From Notamacropus eugenii (lineage: Eukaryota > Chordata > Mammalia > Diprotodontia > Macropodidae): a stretch of DNA of 64,000 nucleotides. This document shows, one piece after another, positions 55,804-64,000 of the stretch. The position numbers were made by a program, and so were the translations under genes. Each line of letters begins with the position of its first letter. Position 1 is the stretch's first letter. The notes beneath the pieces were generated by a model that had not been told where the DNA came from, ran no database searches, and worked only from the letters and a program-made list of their open reading frames with translations. The stretch spans positions 228,197,136-228,261,135 of the forward strand of contig NC_092875.1 in NCBI RefSeq assembly GCF_028372415.1. Reading direction: 5' to 3'.

Positions 55804-56205
55804 TAAATATCAGAGGAAGAATTTGAACCAAAATCCCTTCTTTCCAGAGCCATGCTTCTTACAATATCACATTACCTCCAGAGTCAATAGGTCTTTCAGA
55901 TGTTCATCAAAAACATGATCAAAATTTGTCCCACATTTAGTATGACAAACATGTATACATGTATATATATATTACATGTAAACTTGTGATTTCATTCACA
56001 TAGGGAACTCTTGGTGTGAAAATTCCCTCCACCACAGCTGATGAGCAACTCATCTATAATCTATAACCCTAAAAAGGAGCCTAAGACATTAATTGGTTGA
56101 CATGTAAAGGTTAAATGACATCTACAGTATACACTACCATACATAAGACAGGACTTGAATCCAAGTCTTTCTGACTTTCACATTAGAATTCATTGAAGGG
56201 AAGGA

Positions 56206-56442
56206 AACAAGCATTTATTAAGTGCCTACTATGTGCCAGGCACCATGCTAAGTCCTCCTTGCTAATATTACTTCATATAATCCTCCCAAAAACCCTGGGA
56301 GATAGGGGCTGTCATTATCCCTATTTTATAGTTGAAGAGACTGAAATTAAGTAACTTGCCTAGAGTTACATAACAATGTCTGAAACTAGATTTGAATTTG
56401 GGGCCCTTGTGACTTCAGACCCACTGTGCCATGTAGCCACTT
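56206..56442 (-). repeat. CORE-SINE (MAR1 type), antisense
   Basis: 'agcatttattaagtgcctactatgtgccaggcacc', 'aaccctgggagataggg' and the end 'cactgtgccatgtagccac'. Confidence 0.85.
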
Positions 56443-56534
56443 GAGAAAACTGAAGATGTTTATTTTGGAGAAGAGAAGACTTAGAGGGGGTGTCATATCT
56501 ATCTTAAAGTATTAGACAAACTGTCATATGATAA

Positions 56535-56785
56535 TAATAGCATCTAGCACTTAAAGGTTTGCAAAGAGCTTTGTAAATATTATCTCATTTGATCTTCACA
56601 ATTCTTGGAGGTAAGTGCCATTCTAACTCTCACCTTGCACATAATAGGAATCAAATATGACAATAAATGTAAAGCATTGTACAACTTAAAATACTATATA
56701 AAATGTTAGCTATTATTGTGTTCACTTAAAACGCTTATTTTTTGTACACAGAAGGAATTTAATAAATATTTGTTGAACTTAATTC
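56535..56785. repeat. Mixed CORE-SINE/L2 scraps
   Basis: 56535-56625 resembles an antisense MAR1 tail ('aaaggtttgcaaagagc', 'tctcatttgatcttcacaat'). 56690-56785 ends as a sense L2/MAR1 tail ('ggaatttaataaatatttg'). Confidence 0.45.
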
Positions 56786-57049
56786 ATAAATTAATGCAAC
56801 AGCTAATATGGACAATAACAATAATTGTTCAACCAGAGCAATAACAGTAGCCTAAGTCAGCTGGACAATGAATTTTAATTTAAACGTGTCTGCTGTAGAA
56901 ATTGAAACAATTGAGTTTCTAAGAGCTTTAGCAGTTCTTAGCCACACTGAAGTAAATTCCCCCAAAGCTCACTTGACAACAAATATCAGGCCAATTCTGC
57001 TCTAGCTGATGCAAAAACTCAGTCTATCAGAGTTCATGGAATGTATGGT

Positions 57050-57196
57050 GTGTATATATATTTATATATATATATATACACATATATATGTATGTATAAG
57101 TGTATATATATGTGTGTGTGTATATATATATAATATATATATGTGTGTATATATATATACATATATACATACATACATATATAGATATATATATAT
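57050..57196. repeat. TA/TG/CA-rich imperfect simple repeat
   Basis: About 147 bp of alternating TATATA, TGTGTG and CATACATA words. Open frames here are low-complexity Tyr/Ile translations and are not genes. Confidence 0.9.
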
Positions 57197-57424
57197 GTGC
57201 CATTCTGGATCTAGCTAGAGGATGGTTAGGGAAAATCTAATCAGGTTCAGAGTCAACCAGGGAACTTGAGTTCTTAGCTTACTTTGAGATCTGCTGAGAC
57301 ATTTTATAGCTCACTTGAACATCAAGGCCAGAATCTGATACCCCTGGAGGGCCCCTAATAGATACATAGAATCTTGAGACTAGAAAGAAACCTTGTTCAG
57401 CCACTCATCACCTCTTGCCTGGAC

Positions 57425-57750
57425 AATTGCATACCTTTTGATCCAGCAATAGGTCTATATCCCAAAGAGATCACAAAAATGGGAAAAGGACTCACATGTA
57501 CAAAAATATTTATAGTAGCTCTTTTTGTAGCGACCAAGAATTGGAGACTGAGGGGATGCCCATCAGTTGGGGAATGGCTGAACAAGTTGTGGTATATGAT
57601 GCTCTTCCATAATGTTGCTCCATAACGTTGTTCCATAAATGATGAGCAGGTGGACTTCAGGGAAACCTGGAAAGACTTGCATGAACTGGTGGTGAATGAA
57701 GTGAGCAGAACCAGGAAAACATTGTGCACAGTAATAACAACATAGAGGCT
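57425..57750 (+). mobile_element. L1 ORF2 C-terminal fragment
   Basis: 'ttgatccagcaataggtctatatccc', 'caaaaatatttatagtagctctttttg', 'catcagttggggaatggctg' and 'agtgagcagaaccaggaaaac'. Confidence 0.75.
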
Positions 57751-57769
57751 CAGCAAAAAAATTCGAATT

Positions 57770-57985
57770 CCTCTCCCATCTTGCCTCAGATGACTCGAGG
57801 TAAGTCACTTAATTGCTGTCTGCCCCAGTTTCCCTAATTGTAAAGTAGGTATAAAAAAATAGCACCTACCTCCCAGGGTTGTTGTGCGGATCAAATAAGA
57901 AAATATTTATAAAGCTCTTTGCAAATTTTAAAGTGTTATATAAATGCCAGCTATTGTCACCATCACCATCGTCATCATTATTACA
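57770..57985 (+). repeat. CORE-SINE (MAR1 type), sense
   Basis: 'gaggtaagtcacttaattgc', 'tctgccccagtttcc', 'tcccagggttgttgtgcgg' and 'aaagctctttgcaaatt'. Confidence 0.75.
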
Positions 57986-58034
57986 TCACAGTTTGTCTAA
58001 TACTTGAAGACATCTAGTTACCTCTAGAAGTCTT

Positions 58035-58520
58035 CTGTTCTCCAAAATAAATCTAGACAGCTGGATGGCACAGTAGATAGAGAGAGCACTGGACCTGAAA
58101 TCAAGAAAACTCGAGTTCAGATCCATCCTCAGACACTTACCAGTTGTGTGATCCTGGGTAAGTAACTAACCTTTGTCTGCCTCAGTCTCCTCAAGTGTCA
58201 AATGAGCTATAATAATAATAATATGCAAAATGCACCTGCCTTACAATGTTATTATATCACATGAAGCAATATTTTTTCCCATGATTTTTCTTTTTTTTAA
58301 TTTTATTTTATTATTATTTTTTAATGTTTTACAATCACTGCCATAAAATTAAGATTTTATCCCCCCCACACCTACCCCCCACTACCCCCCTCCCTCCCCA
58401 CAACCTCTCACAATTCTGTATAGATTCTACATATACTTTCCATGAAGCAGTATTTACAAAAAAACACTTAACATCATGCCTGGCACAGAGTAGACAGTCA
58501 ATAAATGCTTGTTCCTTTCA
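58035..58520 (+). repeat. CORE-SINE (MAR1 type), sense, split by an L1 stub
   Basis: Left part 58035-58274 ('gacagctggatggcacagtagatag' onward). Right part 58441-58520 ('acttaacatcatgcctggcac', 'cagtcaataaatgcttg'). The word CATGAAGCARTATTT is duplicated at the break. Confidence 0.85.
58275..58440 (-). mobile_element. 166-bp 5'-truncated L1 stub
   Basis: On the minus strand this is the L1 terminus seen at 20930-21415: G-rich block (C-rich at 58360-58397 on the plus strand), then the TTAATTTTATGGCAGTGATTG word and an A-rich tail. A 15-bp duplication flanks it (58260-58274 and 58441-58455, one mismatch). Confidence 0.85.
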
Positions 58521-58624
58521 TTTCCCTTCAACAAATCCTAATATGGAATTTTTTTTAATACCTCACCATCCATGTGAGCATATTTCTCTATGTACTCCAA
58601 TTTGTATATATCTTTCCCAAAATG

Positions 58625-59310
58625 TAAGACTCAAAATTAACTCTAGATGCAGCTTACCAGAATTTATTGTATAATACAAATATAACCTTCCTCATCTGGA
58701 TACTATGGCTTCCAATCCAACCTAGGATTGCAGTAGGTTTTTGACTTCCATGTAATGCAAGTGACACATATTGGAACTCTGAATATTTTCATATGAACTA
58801 TTATCTAGCAACATCTTCTCCAGTTTCTTTTAACCTAAAACTCAGTTGTAGAACTTTACCCTTATTCCCAATAAATTTTGTCTTATCCAATTCAGTCCAT
58901 TATTCTAACCTACTGAGATATATCTGAATCCCATCTCTTTTATCCAATTCATCTTTATATCACGTACAAATTTAACAAGCTTGTCTTCTGTAGCTTTATC
59001 TGAATCATTGATAAACATGCTGAACTTTATGAAGCCAAAGACAGGATGCTCCGACAGAGACAACCTTCCAAGTTGGATTGGATCAACTTGGATTTTCATC
59101 CAACTAATTCATACATTCACATCCGTCCCATATCTCTCTATTTTGAACACAAGATTAGCACGAGTGAGAAAAATAACCCAAATACTTTGCTGAAATCTTG
59201 GTGTATAGTGTCTACGTTTCTCCTAATTTATCAATCTAGTTACACTAACAAAAAAGTACTTAGTAGGCAATTACTGACAACAATATCTTTTGTTCTCCCT
59301 GCTCTGGAGC
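58625..59310 (-). mobile_element. CR1/L3-clade LINE with reverse transcriptase relic
   Basis: On the minus strand a broken frame (58905-59099) includes SMFINDSDKATEDKLVKFVRDIK. This corresponds to the conserved CR1 reverse-transcriptase segment where FINDLD is followed by KFADDTK. The catalytic FADD has become FVRD, so the enzyme is dead. Farther along, 'ccaattcagtccattattctaacc' and 'gactcaaaattaactctagatgc' are further CR1/L3 landmarks. Confidence 0.65.
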
Positions 59311-59468
59311 ACTCTGGTCCTGTAGCTTGAGGAGTGATTTTCTTATGGCTTAATAGAAAAGGAGCATGCAGCTGTATTCAATATCCAGTGAGTGGGTGGA
59401 ATATTTCTGTTGCCCAGTAGATGTCACCCTCCTTGAGCCACGGACTAACTACTCTAGAACTTCTCTTT

Positions 59469-59688
59469 CGTTCATTTTTTCAGTTATGTCCAACTCTTCA
59501 TCACCATATTTGGAGTTTTCTTGGCCAAGATCCTAGAGTGACTTGCCATTTCCTTCTCCAGATCATTTTATAGGTAAGGAACTAAGTGACTTGTCCAGAG
59601 TCACACAGCTAATAAGTGTCTGGTGATGAATTTGAAATTATGGTGGGTCTTCCTGATTCCAGTCTGACTGAGTCATCTAGTTGACCCT
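59469..59688 (-). repeat. SINE with RTE/BovB-like tail, antisense
   Basis: Tail 'agttatgtccaactcttcatcacc', body 'catttccttctccagatcatt' and 'agagtcacacagctaataagtgtctgg', and a decayed head 'gactgagtcatctagttgacc'. Confidence 0.8.
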
Positions 59689-60099
59689 AGAATTTCTCTA
59701 GTGAATTAATAAAATAATTTTTCTAAAAGATTGAACTGACCACTGACCACTAATGGGGACTTAAACTGCAGAAGGTAAGACTGCTCCCTATCCTCTTCCA
59801 CCAATCCTGCAGCTTGAAGAATTGTTAGTGTTACTGTTCGTAAGGACTAGAATTTAAGCAAAGAATGAAATGAAACATTATTTAAAATAATAAAATATGA
59901 AATCTGTATTCTGTACCAAGATTATAATCTCCACATCATCTGTTTGGGCTTTCCTCCTTTACATCAATTCCTTAGTACTCAGATTATTTAATTCACTAGG
60001 ATCACAAGGTTATTCAACATAGCAAAAAGGAAAAGAAATTGCTCAAATATCCTGTCTGCCTTTGTTGAACTCCTTCTATTTGTCCTCTAGATCTTCAAG

Positions 60100-60935
60100 A
60101 GGTTATGGGGAAAATTTCCATATTGTCTATATCTATAGACCATGGAAAAGAACTGGGGAAGTAAATGTGTGCCCAGGATTCATAATTCAACAAAAAACTG
60201 CTAGAAAAACTAGAAAGCAGTCCAACAGAAATTAAGTATAGACAAACATCTCATAACATGTAGCAAGATAAGCTGTAAATGGATAATGATTAAAACATAA
60301 AAGATAACTTCACAAACAAATTAAAGATGTAAAAAAATACATTTCATTAATTTCTGTATGTGGATATGGGAATAGTTCACGAGCAATCAAAGAATAAAGA
60401 GGATTGCAGAATATAACATGAACATTTTAAACTACACAAAATAAAAACAATTGTATAAACAAACTAATACAGCTAAGATTAGGAGGGAAGCTATTAAATA
60501 GGGAAAAAATCTTTGCAACAAGATTCTCTGATAATGGGCTCATTTATAAGATAGATTATATATAAAGAACTTACTGAAATTTATAAACTAAGAGTCTTTT
60601 CCCAATAGATAAATGATCAATGGACAGGAGATGGCAGTTTCCTAAGGATGAAATCCAAGCTAACAACAACCAAATTAAATGTACCAAATCATTAAAAGGA
60701 TAGCAATACTAAAGTTCCTTACACCCATGCATCAGGTGAACGAAGGCAATGAAAAAAATAAAAATGAAAATTGTTAGAAAAGCTGTAGGAAAAGCACAGT
60801 AATGCACTGTTGATAGAGCTGTGTGGATTGGTATAGTTTTTCAGGAGGTCAATCTATAAATATGCCTTAAAAATCCCTACTTATAGACTTTATAGTCTTG
60901 CCTACCAATAGTGTACTAATGTGAAACCCGCTAGA
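60100..60935 (+). mobile_element. L1 ORF2 C-terminal relic, sense, old
   Basis: 'acagctaagattaggagggaagc', 'ttgcaacaagattctctgataatgggctc', 'agataaatgatcaatggacagg', 'agcacagtaatgcactgttgatagagctgtg' are degraded forms of the L1 ORF2 end. The left boundary is approximate. Confidence 0.65.
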
Positions 60936-61768
60936 AAACATTTCTGAGCAAGAAGGCACTGATTCCCACCCCAACAGACTCCTCTGTCACTGCCACAGTA
61001 CAGATGGTGAAGGTACTACAACCTTCCCATCTTTCTTATGTAAGAGTTTGCTTTATACATTGGACTTTTCAGAAAGACCACTTAAAACTCTGTCAATCAC
61101 TAAGTGTCAACTCCAGTAGAAATGAAAAGTTGAAATGATTCAACATTCCCCTGACCACAATATTTTAAATTTTTTTGTGACTCATCTATGGTACAGCTGA
61201 GATTCCCAGATGATCTGGCTCCAAAGTTTCTCACTTCATAGTTTCCCAAAGTGAGGATTGCTTATGCAATATTGATATACTCCCAAATCAAAAGCCTCCA
61301 ATTTCCTTTCTACTGCAGTTACTAAATGTTCACTGAAGGTTCCCACTTTGATTTTCTATTCATCACTCCACCTAGAGGAATATCTTCCATTCTCAGAGTT
61401 CTCCTGAATTAGAAGAGTCATAGTTTATAAAATTCCATCCACTTCCATGAATATGAATGAGCTTTTGAAGGTCAAAGACTTTCACTTTTGTCTTTCTATG
61501 CCTAGTACCTACCGGAATTGTTGAAATCAACTTCTTCCTTACTTTCTCCTTTTGTCTGCGCATTTAGTGTCTTCTAGAAGTAGGCTGTGATAACACATAT
61601 TCAGCAAATAGCTGCCAGTATCTAAAACACAATGTATTAGTGCCTTTAATCATTTATGGAATAGTTCAAGCACACTATTAGCCTTTTTCCATCACAGTCT
61701 GTTGAGGCTACGTTCAATCAAGCAGCAAGCATTTTATTATGCTGCTATGTGCCTATTATGTGGCTTGT

Positions 61769-62005
61769 GGGGCCATTAGATGGTACAATAGATAGACATC
61801 CTGGCCTAGGGTCAAGATGACTTCTCTTCATGATCTGGTCTCAAATACTGTGTGACCCTGGGCAAGTCACTTAATGCTGTTTGCCTCAGTTTCCTCATCT
61901 GTAAAATGAGCTGGAGAAGGAAAGGTAAGTCACTCCAGTACCCTTGCCACAAAAACCCTAAGTGGGGCCATGAAGAATCGAATATGACTGAAACAATTCA
62001 ATACA
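61769..62005 (+). repeat. SINE with RTE/BovB-like tail, nested in L2
   Basis: 'ggccattagatggtacaatagatag', 'gtgtgaccctgggcaagtcactt', 'gcctcagtttcctcatctgtaaaatgagctggagaagg' and the tail 'gaatatgactgaaacaatt'. Confidence 0.85.
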
Positions 62006-62042
62006 TCTGCTTAGCATGGAGTTGTGTTGAAATTCCAAACAA

Positions 62043-62159
62043 GGGGTAGCTAGGTGGTGCACTGGATAGAGCACCAACCCCGAAGTCAGGAAGATGTAAG
62101 TTACCCTGGAGCCCTGAACCAGTCATTTAACCTGGATTGCCTCAAAAAAGAAAGAAAGA
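62043..62159 (+). repeat. Short tRNA-head SINE with A-rich tail
   Basis: 'ggggtagctaggtggtgcactggatagagcacc' to 'ccagtcatttaacctggattgcctc' followed directly by an A-rich tail (AAAAAAGAAAGAAAG). It stops where RTE-tailed SINEs continue, so it is a different, probably L1-driven subfamily. Confidence 0.75.
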
Positions 62160-63599
62160 TTATAAAAACAGAACCGCCATTTTAGGAAGAGTCTAAACCA
62201 GGCATCTCTCCTTCTTGGAACATCCCCACCATGCACTGGCATGAGCACTTCTGCTTTTTTCTCTCACCCTTCTTTCTGCGTACCTTTGCAAATGTCTCTT
62301 CTCCTTCCCTGCAAACACAATGTCCAACATATAGCAAATTCCTAAATGTTCATTGACTAACAGTAGCCCCTGCCCTCTAGGAGTTTGTAGTCTCTACAGC
62401 AGCTATACATAGAGGTAGATACAAAAATATATACAAAGTAAACAAAGTTTCAGAGAGCTACTTAGCAAACTATAAACTGCCAAGACTTGTTTCAATAGAA
62501 TTTCCTCATCAAGAGTTCCCTACTACACCAATAAAATCTGCAGGATCTGTCCAACAAAAATAAGGTAATTGTTAGAAGAAGGCCAAAGCTGCTAGAGAGG
62601 TCAGTAAAGATCTTATTCTAAGAGAAATCTCTTACACGAATGTAATAGGCAAAGGTGAGGACAGAAGAGGGGATGATAGTGTGTAGAAAGGCACAGAGAC
62701 AAGAGATGGAATGTCACTTATGCGGATTAGGAAGTGGGCCAGCTTGGCTACACTCTAGAGTGTGTGAAGTAATTTATAAGAAGTCTTGCAAGGTAAACTG
62801 GAGTCAGAACATAAAGAACTTTAAACACCAAGCAGAGGAATTTGTATCTGAATCAAGAAGCAATAGGAAGCCACTAGAGTTTATCAAAGCAAGGAATTGA
62901 CGTGATCAGACCTGTGTTTTAGAAATATCACAGTGGCAGCTGTGTCAAGTTGAATTGGAGAAGAAAGAGTCTTAAGGCACGGTGACCAAATTAGATGTTA
63001 TTGCAATAGTCTAGCTGAGAGGAGCAAGGGCCTAAATGGTAGGTTTGTGAGTAGAGATATGGATATTGATGAGAAAGAGGTAATGTAGGAAAAATCAACA
63101 ACACTCGGGTACCCAAAATGGTTACATGACGCAGCTCCCTAGTCTTGGGGTTCAGTGAAGAAGATCAGTAAGAAAGGCAAGCTCAGAAAACTTTAGAAGG
63201 GAAGAGAAGGCACAATCTACAGGATATGGTTGTACAATCAATCACAAGGAAATATCTCTCACTGTGTCTCCAGATAGAAAACAAAGTTTGGCTTGGTTTG
63301 GCTTGGTTTTCATTTTCCTCCTTCAATTTCAATTTCTTTACCCTGCCCTGGTTCACGATGAAACAGTCTTACTTTAAGTGATCATTTTTTTTCTTCCTCT
63401 TTCCATTTTCTGCTTTCGCAAAGGAGATACATAATGTTTTGTTTTCTAGCAAACTTCCTTTCTATCTTCCCAGGGGCCCAGCATACTCACTAGAAATGCA
63501 AATGGTGAAATGAAAGGTAGAAAAAAAACATTCTTCCCCACCCATCTAAACTTTCAGAGTTCTCTTTCATCAGGTTTGCAAAATCTGAAACTTATGGGT

Positions 63600-63790
63600 T
63601 GAATAGTTTTATAAAATGGAGAACTCGAAGGGAACTTTTAAATCATTTAGTCCAGCCCTTTGCATATTGCAGAGAGGAAAACTGAGGCCCAGAAAGGGAA
63701 AATGGCCTATCCAAGACTTAATATTGAGTGCCAGTCATTACACCGCATTTCTTTCTGGCTCTAGCAATGGAATTGAAGGTGTTTCCTGGG
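63600..63790 (-). repeat. MIR-type SINE, antisense
   Basis: 'tttagtccagccctttgcat', 'agagaggaaaactgaggcccagaaaggg' and 'cattacaccgcatttc' are in antisense MIR order. Confidence 0.7.
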
Positions 63791-63794
63791 CAGA

Positions 63795-63910
63795 GTGAGC
63801 ATCCTGAGGTAAGCTCTGCAAGAATAGTACTGTTTTGTTTTTGCATCCTCAATGCTTACAATAAGGATTGATCCACAGTAGATACGTCATCAGTGTTTCA
63901 TGAACTGAAT
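63795..63910 (+). repeat. L2 3' tail, sense
   Basis: 'gtaagctctgcaagaatagtactg', 'tgcatcctcaatgcttac' and 'cacagtagatacg' match a decayed L2 terminus. Confidence 0.5.
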
Positions 63911-63962
63911 TTTGCATGATGTTTTTCTTCTTAAGAGCAGAATAGACTAAAGATACAAATAA

Positions 63963-63984
63963 TCACACACACACACACACACAC
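63963..63984. repeat. (CA)n microsatellite
   Basis: Eleven CA units near the window edge. Confidence 0.9.
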
Positions 63985-64000
63985 TTCATCAATTTGGCAA

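Larger units (their letters stand above)
55180..55880 (-). repeat. MIR-type SINE, antisense, split by two SINEs
   Basis: The left part (55180-55262) has 'aactggaagagatctgagacc' and 'cctcattttatagaggaag'. The right part (55806-55880) has 'agaggaagaatttgaaccaaaatccc' and 'cagagccatgcttcttac'. The two parts are consecutive in MIR, and the two SINEs between them must have inserted later. Confidence 0.55.
61715..63110 (-). mobile_element. L2 LINE, antisense, interrupted by SINEs
   Basis: 61715-61768 carries the antisense L2 start, and a scrap at 62006-62040 may continue it. The main body is 62375-63110: 'cccctgccctctaggagtttgtagtc', 'ggaagccactagagtttatc', 'gacgtgatcagacctgtgttttag' and 'gttattgcaatagtctagctgagagg'. 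Two SINEs lie inside. Confidence 0.65.

Noticed and set aside
57009..57218. 69-codon Tyr/Ile-rich frame
   Set aside because: Translation of a TA/TG simple repeat. The same reasoning removes the frames at 23543, 50392 and 52867.
57397..57756. 119-codon minus-strand frame and overlapping 81-codon frame
   Set aside because: Antisense shadows of the L1 ORF2 C-terminal fragment at 57425-57750.
62043..62159. Target duplication around the short SINE
   Set aside because: No convincing direct repeat was found on either side.

Overview
This window looks like intergenic or intronic DNA from a marsupial nuclear genome. It is AT-rich and CpG-poor. It is filled with marsupial/therian retrotransposons: L1 with its characteristic 3' ends, a half-L1 (ORF1 only), L2 and CR1/L3 LINEs, an RTE LINE, tRNA-derived CORE-SINEs (MIR/MAR1 type), SINEs with an RTE/BovB-like tail, solo LTRs with 5-bp target duplications, and hAT miniature elements with 8-bp target duplications. 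I cannot name the species (an opossum, devil or koala-like genome would all fit). I found no intact protein-coding gene, rRNA, tRNA gene or CRISPR array. Nearly all open reading frames are chance frames, antisense shadows of LINEs, or microsatellite translations. Repeat identities are from recognition of family sequence, not from a database search.

Layout. 1-2.9 kb is repeat-poor and carries two candidate poly(A) signals; it could be a 3' UTR. 3.4-5.9 kb may be a decayed minus-strand provirus: an LTR-like block, a primer-binding site resembling tRNA-His, a leader-like splice donor and a degenerate minisatellite. 6-12.3 kb holds old MIR, CR1 and L2 copies, including an L2 split by a solo LTR (TSD catag). 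12.5-15.3 kb is a nearly full-length half-L1 with a 16-bp TSD: 5' UTR, ORF1 broken by one frameshift and one nonsense codon, an A/G-rich 3' UTR, and no ORF2. 15.3-31 kb is a mix of MIR/L2/L1 3' ends, hAT palindromes, a 1.2-kb L2, and a 255-bp tandem duplication at 30.2-30.7 kb.

31.8-44.8 kb is an LTR hot zone. Two related LTR families (called A and B here) occur six times, all without internal sequence and five of the six with recognisable 5-bp TSDs. Two loci are three-deep nests: SINE > LTR-B > LTR-A at 34.7-36.1 kb, and SINE > LTR-A-like > LTR-A at 43.3-44.8 kb. The same zone holds an RTE LINE endonuclease relic and two L1 copies.

45-64 kb contains a minus-strand L1 (about 47.5-50.9 kb) split by one SINE and two L2 copies, stacked SINEs at 55.2-55.9 kb, a SINE split by a 166-bp L1 stub with a 15-bp TSD, a CR1/L3 reverse-transcriptase relic near 58.9 kb, and further L1, L2 and SINE remnants. 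The window therefore reads as a stratified record of successive transposon waves rather than as a set of cooperating genes.
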